22,342 bases of DNA. Source: Methylococcaceae bacterium. GTDB taxonomy: Bacteria > Pseudomonadota > Gammaproteobacteria > Methylococcales > Methylococcaceae. Within the stretch, counting starts at the first letter, position 1; each line of letters begins with the position of its first letter. Position numbers and translations under genes: made by a program. Below are positions 7,665 through 14,989 of the stretch, piece by piece. The DNA is taken from assembly GCA_012026715.1 (NCBI GenBank), contig VEPB01000313.1, positions 1-22,342 of the forward strand. Direction: 5' to 3'. The notes beneath the pieces were generated by a model. The model was given only the letters and a program-made list of their open reading frames with translations, was not told the origin of the DNA and did no database searches.

Positions 7665-8299
7665 AACAGCGACACCTTGACCATGTCGGCCCTGACCTCC
7701 ACCGCCTGATGGGAGGTCAACACCGCCATGGCACCCTTGGCCACATGTTCCTCCAGCAGCCGGCACATCAGCGCCACCCCGTCCACATCCAGAGCGGTGA
7801 ACGGCTCGTCGACGATCCAAAGGGCGGAGGGGCACACCAGCATGCGCGCCAGGGCGATGCGCTGCTTCTGCCCGGCCGACAGCTTGCGGGTGGGAAGGTC
7901 CTCGCGTCCGCGCAGGCCGGTGCGGTCCAGCACGTCGTACAACTGATCGAGATCGGCGGAAACGCCGGCGAGGGCCAGGGAAATCTTCAGGTTCTCGATG
8001 GCTGACAATTCGGTCTTGATCCCTAAGGCGTGCCCCAGATAAACCATTTCTGCGCAATAAACGCCGCGGTGCCGCTGAATATCCAAGCCCCGCCACAAGA
8101 CTTCCCCGGCGCTGGGGCGGGCCAGACCCGCCAAGATCCGCAGCAAACTGGTCTTGCCGCTGCCGTTGGCGCCTTCGATCTGCACCAGCTGACCGACGTG
8201 AATCTCGAAATTGAGGCCGGCAAATAACAGATTGTCGCCGCGGATGCATTCGAGGTCGACCACCGCGAGGGACGGCGGGGCTGCGCTGGGGTTGATCAT
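7661..8299 (-). CDS. ccmA: Haem exporter ATP-binding subunit CcmA
   Basis: 212 residues from the ATG at 8299 (E. coli CcmA is 207). ABC ATPase of the CcmAB complex, which powers release of haem-loaded CcmE. Walker A GANGSGKT (43-50), ABC signature LSAGQKQR (140-147) and Walker B LWIVDEPFTALD (160-171) are intact, with the C-terminal TSHQ switch histidine. The start is not fully settled: no Shine-Dalgarno sequence precedes the ATG. A TTG at 8368 would add 23 residues and has AGGAG only 3 nt upstream, too close for a normal site. The ATG gives the family-like N terminus, so I prefer it. First gene of the ccmABC operon. Confidence 0.95.
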   Translation of the reverse strand: MINPSAAPPSLAVVDLECIRGDNLLFAGLNFEIHVGQLVQIEGANGSGKTSLLRILAGLARPSAGEVLWRGLDIQRHRGVYCAEMVYLGHALGIKTELSAIENLKISLALAGVSADLDQLYDVLDRTGLRGREDLPTRKLSAGQKQRIALARMLVCPSALWIVDEPFTALDVDGVALMCRLLEEHVAKGAMAVLTSHQAVEVRADMVKVSLL

Positions 8300-8389
8300 G
8301 AAACAGGAATGGGAAGGCGGGGGAAGGATATCGGCTGGAAGGGAGCCGCCCGGTGTTCGGGGCGGCAACCGCTCCTGAGTGGCACGGAG

Positions 8390-8433
8390 CCTGTTGCAGG
8401 GTGCATGATACCCCGTCCGGCAACAGGGGGAAA
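8390..8433 (-). promoter_or_regulatory. Candidate ccmABC promoter inside an inverted repeat
   Basis: On the minus strand a TATCAT -10 (plus-strand ATGATA, 8405-8410) has a weak -35, TTTCCC, 17 bp upstream. An 8-bp perfect inverted repeat, CCTGTTGC (8390-8397) and GCAACAGG (8420-8427), brackets the -10. This could be an operator for a dimeric regulator, or a hairpin. The predicted transcript would have a leader of about 100 nt before the ccmA ATG. Confidence 0.35.
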
Positions 8434-8458
8434 CCGCTTGCCGTTTGCGTGGCCGGTA

Positions 8459-8486
8459 CGATCGGGGGCCGCAGTGCCCCCGATCG
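8459..8486 (-). terminator. Strong 11-bp hairpin after the di-haem cytochrome gene
   Basis: CGATCGGGGGC (8459-8469) pairs perfectly with GCCCCCGATCG (8476-8486) around a 6-nt loop. It sits 26 bp past the stop of the di-haem cytochrome gene. The expected stability is high but no T-tract follows on either strand, so it may act as a terminator, a 3'-end stabiliser, or both. Confidence 0.5.
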
Positions 8487-8512
8487 ATCTTACTGAGAGG
8501 TCAGCTGGTTGG

Positions 8513-10189
8513 TTATAGGGTCTTGAGGAACTCGATCAGATCCCGCCGCTCGGCCTCGGTCAGATCGGTTCCGTAATCGTGGCCACCGTTGAAATTGCCC
8601 GGCAGGGTCGCGTCGAACTCGAAACCCAGCGCATCCGGCCGGTTGCGATATCCCACGTCGACCGGATCGAACCGATGGCTGCCCATATAAAACCGCTGCT
8701 GCCGCTGCGCCGGAGGAACCAGCAACTGGTACAGGCTGGGCACCGATCCATTGTGGAGATAGGGCGCGGTCGCCCAGATTCCATCCAGCGACCGGGCCCG
8801 GTAGGCCATCAAATTGCGCGGCCGGTAGGGTTCGCCGTCGGTCCTCAAGCGATACCCGATCAACTCGTGCTTTTCGGCATCGGTGAAGGCTGGATCGGCG
8901 GAGGCCATGGCCGATGCCACCGCGATCCCCATCAGCTTCGACAACAGCGCCGGCGCCGGGAGCTGAGTCTGGCCGCCCAGCAGCGTCGCCAGATCGCCGG
9001 TGGCGACGGACCGGGTGGCGAAATTGGTGGCCATGAGCGGATCGGTGCCGATGTCCGCCAGGGGAACCATGCGGGTTTCGATAAACTGCGCGCCGAAGCG
9101 ATTCTCCGCCGCCGGCGTCATGGGGTAATGCCCGTCGCCGTCGGATAGCGCATGGCACTCGGCACAACTGGGTTCATCCCCCCGCCGGGCCAAATAAAGC
9201 TCGCGGCCGCGCGCGGCCTTGGCATGGTCGATCGCCCCCAGCACCGCTTCGGGCCACTGCGGAGGCGTCAGCTTGGCCACCAGCCGTTCCAGTTCGAACA
9301 ATTCTCGCGGTCGCGCCGAACTCTTGCCGAGGGTGGCGGGGTCGGTGAGATTGACGCTGCCGTAAGTCCCCAGAACCTCGCCCAAGTTGCGTCCAAAGGG
9401 ATTATTGGCCGAGCCGTTCCATTGCACCCAATCTTCCTGCGGCGTGGTCCACAGGCAGGGATAACTGACCGGGGCCGCCGGCACGCGCAAGTTGTCGGGG
9501 ACATGCATTTCACGGCCGAACACCTCGTTCATGATGATGCCGAAGGCGTCCACCCGGCCATAGCCGTACGGATAAGCGGGAGCGCTGCGGTCGTTATACT
9601 GCTGCAGCCAGGTCAGCCGCTCCTGCACGCGCGATTTCAACGCTTCCCGTTCGGCCTTTCGAGGTTTGTGCAACACCGCCCGGGCGAACCGGCGAAACTT
9701 TCCGGGCTGATCCAGAGTGGCCTGCAAGGCAGCCTCCAGCCCTTCGCTCAGGGCTGTGAAATCGCCCAAGGTCGGGGCACCGTCGATCCGGACGGTTTGC
9801 CCGCGATAGCGGATTTCTCCGGTATGGCAGGCCGCGCAGGTGAGACCCACCCAGGACTCGCCATCGGCCATCGGTTCCTCGGCAAAGCCAATTGGCAGAC
9901 CGTCCGGGTTGGCGGGGCCGTAGGCGTCTTCGTCGTTGAGAAAGCCCAGCCGCTCGATGTGCTCGGGACTGTTGAATGATTTGGCCGAATCGGCGCGCTC
10001 CAAGGCCAAGAACCACGCCAGTGGCAGCAGGTAGGATCCTTGGGGAGTGAAATAAAACCTGGACCGTTCCTGGCTGGTCCAGTTCTGATTCAAATAAGTC
10101 GGCAACGACTGCTCATCGTCTGCCTTGACGGCGCCACACTGCAGCACCAGCGCGACCACGACACCCGCTATGGCCCCAGAATGCCTCAT
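8513..10189 (-). CDS. Secreted di-haem c-type cytochrome, RoxA / MauG / cytochrome c peroxidase-like
   Basis: 558 residues from the ATG at 10189, which has an excellent ribosome site (GGAGGAG, 3-4 nt spacing). An open extension to 10240 is therefore unlikely to be translated. A Sec signal peptide covers about residues 1-24 (ending AVKA|DDE). Two haem-c motifs are seen, CAACH (118-122) and CAECH (342-346). Other family-like stretches are GLTCAACHTGEIRYRG, PCLWTTPQEDWVQWNGSA and TAPYLHNGSVPSLYQLL, typical of the RoxA-like branch of di-haem peroxidases. RoxA itself is a rubber-cleaving dioxygenase, but most relatives are uncharacterised, so a peroxidase, oxygenase or protein-modifying role is open. 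It presumably needs the neighbouring Ccm machinery for haem attachment. It is a separate transcription unit. Confidence 0.88.
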   Translation of the reverse strand: MRHSGAIAGVVVALVLQCGAVKADDEQSLPTYLNQNWTSQERSRFYFTPQGSYLLPLAWFLALERADSAKSFNSPEHIERLGFLNDEDAYGPANPDGLPIGFAEEPMADGESWVGLTCAACHTGEIRYRGQTVRIDGAPTLGDFTALSEGLEAALQATLDQPGKFRRFARAVLHKPRKAEREALKSRVQERLTWLQQYNDRSAPAYPYGYGRVDAFGIIMNEVFGREMHVPDNLRVPAAPVSYPCLWTTPQEDWVQWNGSANNPFGRNLGEVLGTYGSVNLTDPATLGKSSARPRELFELERLVAKLTPPQWPEAVLGAIDHAKAARGRELYLARRGDEPSCAECHALSDGDGHYPMTPAAENRFGAQFIETRMVPLADIGTDPLMATNFATRSVATGDLATLLGGQTQLPAPALLSKLMGIAVASAMASADPAFTDAEKHELIGYRLRTDGEPYRPRNLMAYRARSLDGIWATAPYLHNGSVPSLYQLLVPPAQRQQRFYMGSHRFDPVDVGYRNRPDALGFEFDATLPGNFNGGHDYGTDLTEAERRDLIEFLKTL

Positions 10190-10374
10190 TTTCTCCTCCC
10201 CAAGGGTTATGCCGATGCCATGCCATCGGCGGCCCGCCATTCTCCTCCGCTTGAATACCTCAGCGCCATCAGCCCTGGCTGACTCCCGCGTAAGCCTGGG
10301 ATTACAGGACGGCCGGTTTCTGCTGCTCCCGCCCGGAATGACCGATAATCACGCAAACTCAATCCGGACTTTCG

Positions 10375-10848
10375 ATGAGCTTCCACGACATCATTCCCAT
10401 ACTCCAGATCGCGATCGGCCCCACCATCCTCATCTCCGCGGTGGGTTTGCTGCTGCTGACCCTCAACAATCGGCTGATGCCCGCGATCGATCGTGCCCGC
10501 GGCCTGTCGGATCAGCTCGAGCACGCCAAGCAGCCACGGCGCGAGCGCCTGACGGCGGAAACCGCCGTGATCTGGCGTCGCACCCGATTGATTCGACGCA
10601 GCATGGAACTGGCGGCCTTGAGCGCGCTGCTGGCGGCGATCCTGATCATCACCCTGTTTGTGGTCGCGGTGGAAAAACTGTCCGGCTCTGCCCTCGTCAC
10701 CACATTGTTCATCTCATCCCTGTCGGCCCTGGTCGGCTGCCTGTGCTTCCTGATCCTCGACGTGCACCAATCACTGGTTGCGCTCAGGCTGGAACTGGAG
10801 GTGACGGGAATTGCCGAATCGGCACCATCAAAAAGCGACGCCCGCTGA
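10375..10848 (+). CDS. DUF2721 family membrane protein
   Basis: 157 residues with hydrophobic helices at about 9-29, 77-97 and 107-129. The N terminus, ILQIAIGPTILISAVGLLLL followed by NNRLMPAIDRAR, is the signature of DUF2721 proteins. The segment between TM1 and TM2 is strongly basic and probably cytoplasmic. The biochemical role of the family is unknown. The gene is divergent from the di-haem cytochrome and convergent with the SGNH hydrolase, so it is probably monocistronic. A GATAAT hexamer at 10344-10349 could be its -10, with no clear -35. The ribosome site is weak. Confidence 0.9.
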   Translation: MSFHDIIPILQIAIGPTILISAVGLLLLTLNNRLMPAIDRARGLSDQLEHAKQPRRERLTAETAVIWRRTRLIRRSMELAALSALLAAILIITLFVVAVEKLSGSALVTTLFISSLSALVGCLCFLILDVHQSLVALRLELEVTGIAESAPSKSDAR

Positions 10849-10907
10849 AGTCGCAACAAGCCCGTCGGACTCCCGCAATCCGTCCAACCGGGAAGCTCGG
10901 CGAGCGC

Positions 10908-12242
10908 CTAGCGCGGGCCGAATCGGGCGGGGTCCACCGCAGGAATGGGCCCCATCCGCGGGAGCAGCGCCAGGTCGCGTTCTTCGATTGTCGCGATGTT
11001 GGCTGAAGAACCCCAGCCGTTTTTTTCCAGCATGGATTCCGACAGCACGTCCCACGCGCCTTCGGCGTTGATCAGGTACAACTGATAGCTCTGGTCCGGT
11101 CCCATGACGGCTGCGACTCCTGGTTGCGGCCGCTGCAGGTCGCTCAAGGCTCCCGCTATGGTTGCTCCGATGACGGCGTAGCCGTCTGGCAGCGGATGGC
11201 CGTCCTTGTCGGCAGGGTAGAGCGTCGAGCTTTTCAGGGCCGCCTGGCGTAGCGGGTCGACAACGTCGATGTAGCGGCTGTTGGGAAGCTTCGACAGAGT
11301 CTCCCGCAGCTTCTCGATATGCTGCATTTCTTGGGAAATCAGATCGTGATAGGCCTGCGGCGGCGTCAGCCCTTCGGCCTCGATCCGCAGGGAGTAGGCC
11401 AATTCCTTGGTCGGGATGACGGTGAAGACCAGCCGCGAACCGGTCCCGGTCACTGCTTCGTCCATGATGCGTGCGGTTTGGCCCATGATCCCGTAACCGG
11501 CGACTACGGCCGGATGTTTCGGATCGTTGGAGTAAAACCGCAACCGCGGGGTGTAGACCATGGAAGAGCTGTCCCGGAAATCGGCTTTCCAGGTTTCCGA
11601 ATCCGGCGCCGGGAAAGGCACGTTAGGCAGATCAGAGAGTTTGAGCGCGGGGTCAGGGCGCAGCGAGCGCCATTGATCGAGGGCGTAAGCAGCCTTGAAG
11701 GATTCCAGCGGATCGTTGCCCGTGTAATAGGCGACCACCACCACCCGCGGATGGAGCTTGCCGGCCAAGGTGAACATATTGAGATATTGCACTGCGCCCC
11801 AGCCACCGGTAGCCATGCTGTAGAGCGCTGTGGGAGGCAAGCCGGCGTGGCGCCGCATTTGATTCGGCCAGTTGGCTTCGATCGGCGCGTTATTGCCATA
11901 GGTTTGGCTGTCGCCGATGACGACGACTGGAGCTACCTGAGGAACCAACCGGTTCCGAAAGCCCAGCACGTCGTGCGGGCCGAACAGCATGTTGCCGGGG
12001 GCTAGTGGGCGCGCCCTGACTAGGGTGATGGGGTCGTTTACCAGAAAGTCGGCGGTGTCTTTCTCCGCCGGGTTGTGAAAAACCGTTTCATAGAACGCGG
12101 GAAGTTCCTTGCTCAAGCGAACCACCTGGGAGTCCGTGGGGGCTTTGAACAGCTGGGGAGACATCCAGCGGATGATGCCCAGTCCCACTGCGACGGTCAG
12201 CACGACGCTGGCCAGTAATAGCCATAATTCCTTTCTTGTCAT
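10908..12242 (-). CDS. Membrane-anchored SGNH/GDSL hydrolase-like protein (SxtL-like)
   Basis: 444 residues. One N-terminal helix (about 6-24) anchors the protein and the rest is likely periplasmic. SGNH blocks are visible: block I VVVIGDSQTYG with Ser112, a GGWG turn at 146-149, block III TGNDP with Asn176, and a late catalytic-type Asp347-His349 in DGHPLPDG. All elements of an esterase or acyltransferase active site thus seem present. It is the last gene of a four-gene cassette, 11 nt after the carbamoyltransferase stop. In the saxitoxin cluster the same families occur together and the GDSL protein is SxtL (432 residues). The last roughly 75 residues look like a small additional domain. The substrate is unknown; removal or transfer of an acyl group on the carbamoylated product or a glycan is a guess. 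Confidence 0.82.
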   Translation of the reverse strand: MTRKELWLLLASVVLTVAVGLGIIRWMSPQLFKAPTDSQVVRLSKELPAFYETVFHNPAEKDTADFLVNDPITLVRARPLAPGNMLFGPHDVLGFRNRLVPQVAPVVVIGDSQTYGNNAPIEANWPNQMRRHAGLPPTALYSMATGGWGAVQYLNMFTLAGKLHPRVVVVAYYTGNDPLESFKAAYALDQWRSLRPDPALKLSDLPNVPFPAPDSETWKADFRDSSSMVYTPRLRFYSNDPKHPAVVAGYGIMGQTARIMDEAVTGTGSRLVFTVIPTKELAYSLRIEAEGLTPPQAYHDLISQEMQHIEKLRETLSKLPNSRYIDVVDPLRQAALKSSTLYPADKDGHPLPDGYAVIGATIAGALSDLQRPQPGVAAVMGPDQSYQLYLINAEGAWDVLSESMLEKNGWGSSANIATIEERDLALLPRMGPIPAVDPARFGPR

Positions 12243-12253
12243 GACGGTCTGCG

Positions 12254-14098
12254 CTAGTCGGGGGTGAATTTGTCCTGGTAGGTTTGCAGCAGCGCGGGAT
12301 CCTGTTCGCCCTTCCGGAGAAACGAGTCGCCGATGGCCAGAGTATCCATCTCCGTGCCCATGAAGCAGTGAAAGGCGTCTTCCGGGGTACAGACGATGGG
12401 CTCACCGCGAACGTTGAAACTGGTGTTGACCAGGACCGGGCAGCCGGTTTTCGCCTTGAACAGGGATAGCAGGCGGTGATATTTGGGATTGGTTTCCTCG
12501 TGCACGGTCTGAACCCGCGCCGAATAGTCCACGTGGGTGACCGCCGGGACGAGGGAGCGCTGCAGTTTCAGCTTGTCCAGGCCGGTGAACTGCTCTGTAC
12601 CTTGCGGCAAAGGCAAACGCTTGCTGTCGCAGACTTCGGCGACCAGGAGCATATAGGGACTCGGCCGGTCCAGGGCGAACCAATCGCGGCAATCTTCCGC
12701 CAATACCGAAGGGGCAAACGGGCGAAAAGATTCGCGGAACTTCACCTTCAGATTCAGGACCGACTGCATGCTGGAGGAGCGGGCGTCAGCCACGATGGAT
12801 CGGGCACCCAACGCTCGTGGCCCGAATTCCATGCGCCGCTGAAACCACCCGAGGGCTTCCTGATCCACCAGGGATTCCGTGGCCGTGGTAAGCAGGCGCT
12901 CCGGTTGCAAAGTGGTGAACCGGGCGCCGGCTCGCGTTAAGCGGTCTTCGATGTCCCGTTGGGAAAACTCGGGGCCGAGATAGGCGCCGCGCATCGCATC
13001 GGTCGGCACGGCAATCCGAGATTGGTCGGCGTGCAGATGATGGACGGCCAGGGCGGCACCGATCGCGCCGCCGGCATCGCCTGCCGCCGGCTGAATCCAG
13101 ATGTCGTCGAATCGGCCATCCCGCAGGATCTTCCCGTTGGCCACGCAATTCAAGGCAACTCCGCCTGCGAGGCAGAGGTGTCTCTGACCGGTCTCGGCTG
13201 CGATGGAACGTGACAGGCGGATCATGACTTCCTCAGTCACCGCCTGGATCGAAGCGGCGATGTCCATGTGCCGCGGGTCGACGGGATGTTCCGGCCGGCG
13301 GGCCTTCAGACCGAACAGCCGCTCGAACCGCTTGTTGATCATGCGAAGGCTACCGAGGTAGCCGAAAAAGGCCATGTTCAGGCGAAACGATCCGTCGGCC
13401 TTGATATCGATCAGATTGTCCCTGATCAGGTCGGCATAGCGCGGAGTGCCGTAAGGAGCCAGGCCCATGAGCTTGTATTCGCCGGAATTGACTTTGAACC
13501 CGGCATAGTAGGTGAACGCCGAATACAGCAGACCCAGAGAATGCGGGAAATTGATTTCCTTCAACACTGTCAGGCTGTTGCCGCGGCCTACCGCCAAGGA
13601 GGTGGTCGCCCATTCGCCGACGCCGTCGAGCGTCAACACGGCCGCTTCGGCAAAGGGGGACGGAAAGAAGGCACTGGCCGCGTGGCTCAGATGATGTTCT
13701 GAAAACAGCAGGCGATTCCTGCCATCGAAATTGTTGTCGATAGCTTGCAGTTCCGTGCGCAGGATATCCCGCTGGAACAGCTTTTCCTTGATCCAGACCG
13801 GCAGTGCCTTTTGGAACGAGGGAAAGCCCTGAGGCGCGATGGCCGTATAGGTTTCCAGCAATCGCTCGAATTTGAGGAAGGGTTTGTCGTAAAACACGAC
13901 GTAGTTCAGGTCCCCAAGCCGCAACCCGGCTTCGGCCAGACAGTACTGGATGGCGTTTTTCGGGAATCCGCTGTCATGCTTGCGGCGGGTGAATCTTTCC
14001 TCCTGCGCAGCGGCGACGATGTCGCCGTTATCGACCAGGGCCGCCGCACTGTCGTGGTAATAGGCTGAAATCCCTAAAACCCTCAATGACCTATCCAT
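12254..14098 (-). CDS. NodU/CmcH/SxtI family O-carbamoyltransferase
   Basis: 614 residues, the usual full length (SxtI about 612). These enzymes use carbamoyl phosphate and ATP to carbamoylate a hydroxyl group through a carbamoyl-adenylate. The N-terminal ASKHA/TsaD-like half has GISAYYHDSAAAL (9-21), the metal-binding EHHLSHAASAF (134-144), GEYKLMGLAPYG (206-217) and GGVALNCVANG (312-322). The C-terminal YrdC-like half has RRMEFGPRALGARSI (421-435), KFRESFRPFAPSV (453-465) and NTSFNVRGEPIV (558-569). All key motifs look intact. The ATG is 7 nt after the DUF5989 stop, so translation is probably coupled, although the ribosome site is weak. The acceptor is unknown; NodU acts on Nod factors, CmcH on cephems and SxtI on saxitoxin. 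Confidence 0.94.
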   Translation of the reverse strand: MDRSLRVLGISAYYHDSAAALVDNGDIVAAAQEERFTRRKHDSGFPKNAIQYCLAEAGLRLGDLNYVVFYDKPFLKFERLLETYTAIAPQGFPSFQKALPVWIKEKLFQRDILRTELQAIDNNFDGRNRLLFSEHHLSHAASAFFPSPFAEAAVLTLDGVGEWATTSLAVGRGNSLTVLKEINFPHSLGLLYSAFTYYAGFKVNSGEYKLMGLAPYGTPRYADLIRDNLIDIKADGSFRLNMAFFGYLGSLRMINKRFERLFGLKARRPEHPVDPRHMDIAASIQAVTEEVMIRLSRSIAAETGQRHLCLAGGVALNCVANGKILRDGRFDDIWIQPAAGDAGGAIGAALAVHHLHADQSRIAVPTDAMRGAYLGPEFSQRDIEDRLTRAGARFTTLQPERLLTTATESLVDQEALGWFQRRMEFGPRALGARSIVADARSSSMQSVLNLKVKFRESFRPFAPSVLAEDCRDWFALDRPSPYMLLVAEVCDSKRLPLPQGTEQFTGLDKLKLQRSLVPAVTHVDYSARVQTVHEETNPKYHRLLSLFKAKTGCPVLVNTSFNVRGEPIVCTPEDAFHCFMGTEMDTLAIGDSFLRKGEQDPALLQTYQDKFTPD

Positions 14099-14105
14099 TG
14101 GATGC

Positions 14106-14255
14106 TTAGAACAAGGTGTAGATCAAAGGCGCCAGTGCCGAAGTCTGCGCGAAGATCAGGAGCCCGCCCAGCATGATGCTGATGACTATGATCGGTAGCA
14201 GCCAGAATTTTTTTCTTACCTTGAGAAACGCCCACAGCTCACGCAGAGTATCCAC
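14106..14255 (-). CDS. DUF5989 small membrane protein (SxtK-like), 49 residues
   Basis: Short gene easily missed by callers. Read on the minus strand from a GTG it encodes VDTLRELWAFLKVRKKFW, then a hydrophobic helix from about 19 to 37 (LLPIIVISIMLGGLLIFA), and ends ALAPLIYTLF. That pattern, an amphipathic R/K-rich start, one transmembrane helix and a C-terminal APFIYTLF-like end, is what I know as DUF5989, regularly encoded beside NodU-type carbamoyltransferases. GTG is the only sensible start: a stop lies four codons upstream in frame, and GAGG lies 7 nt before it, overlapping the SxtJ-like stop. It lies 9 nt after the SxtJ-like gene and 7 nt before the carbamoyltransferase. SxtK (about 54 residues) holds the equivalent place in the saxitoxin cluster. 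Function unknown. Confidence 0.88.
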   Translation of the reverse strand: MDTLRELWAFLKVRKKFWLLPIIVISIMLGGLLIFAQTSALAPLIYTLF

Positions 14256-14264
14256 GGCACGGCC

Positions 14265-14654
14265 TCAAAACTGACGGGTAAAATCGGTAGAACCGGAGTC
14301 TGCCTCGCGTGCGATCCAGTAACTCGCCGCGTCGGGATTCCTTCGCAGCCGCAGAGGATCCCGCCTGAGAACGCGCAACCACAACCCGATGGGCGTGACG
14401 ACGGCGAAGAAGATGATACCGAGCACCAGGGGATTCACCACCCGGGACAGCGCATAGCCCAGCCCCGTCCACAGCACATTCAAAGGACGCAGCAGGATGG
14501 GCGCGCCAAGGGATGAGACCAGGATGATCGCGGCGGCAAGCACCAGCCAGATCGTTTCCGGATAGGAGGAATGCCAGGAATAGGCGGCCGCCGCGGTTAG
14601 CAATGCCGCCATGGTCATTCCAAAGGATTGGTCTGAAGGGAGCTTGAATTTCAT
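14265..14654 (-). CDS. SxtJ family membrane protein
   Basis: 129 residues from the ATG at 14654. The frame extends to a GTG at 14696, which would add 14 residues and has no ribosome site. Neither start has a good Shine-Dalgarno sequence (AGGA sits too close to the ATG), so the start is uncertain; the ATG gives a length near SxtJ (about 133). The sequence has SDQSFG near the start, then hydrophobic segments near 11-25, 34-52 and 74-96. A basic Arg-rich stretch, LRVLRRDPLRLRRNPDAASYW, precedes the C terminus. This layout matches SxtJ-type proteins found with carbamoyltransferases. It is the first gene of the cassette. Biochemical role unknown; perhaps a membrane partner of the carbamoyltransferase. 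Confidence 0.82.
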   Translation of the reverse strand: MKFKLPSDQSFGMTMAALLTAAAAYSWHSSYPETIWLVLAAAIILVSSLGAPILLRPLNVLWTGLGYALSRVVNPLVLGIIFFAVVTPIGLWLRVLRRDPLRLRRNPDAASYWIAREADSGSTDFTRQF

Positions 14655-14923
14655 GTCCTGATGGCTGGAAGGGTAGGCGTCTCGGAGCGGCGGCACATCA
14701 TGGCTGTCAATCAGGCTGCAAGGCTAGGGCAGTATAGTCCACGTCGCCGAAGGGACGGTGAGGCGTTGACATCCACTATTCGTACGAGGCACTCCTAACC
14801 TTGTATTTGTTCCGTCACGGATCGGGAAGCGCCGTGTATGTCCCCGACCCATCGGGCATCTGGTCAAGGTCATAGCGGATAAATCGCTGAGTTCCGGTTC
14901 CGGCGCGGGGAAGATGCGGACAC

Positions 14924-14959
14924 AAAAAACCCGCGGCAGCTTTTGCTGCCGCGGGTTTT
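14924..14959 (-). terminator. Rho-independent terminator of glnA (bidirectional form)
   Basis: An 11-bp GC-rich stem (CCCGCGGCAGC at 14930-14940, GCTGCCGCGGG at 14945-14955) is closed by a TTTT loop and extended by four A-T pairs. On the minus strand six T residues follow it. It begins 30 bp beyond the glnA stop. The A and T tracts on both sides mean it could also stop plus-strand transcription. Confidence 0.93.
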
Positions 14960-14989
14960 AGGCTCACCCCGGAAACCGGGTGAAACAGC

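Noticed and set aside
10908..14654. A saxitoxin biosynthesis cluster
   Set aside because: Only the sxtI/J/K/L-like families are present. The scaffold-building and tailoring genes are absent, and neighbours are housekeeping genes.
14766..14771. Perfect TTGACA -35 on the plus strand between the SxtJ-like gene and glnA
   Set aside because: No acceptable -10 lies at 16-18 bp and no plus-strand gene follows.
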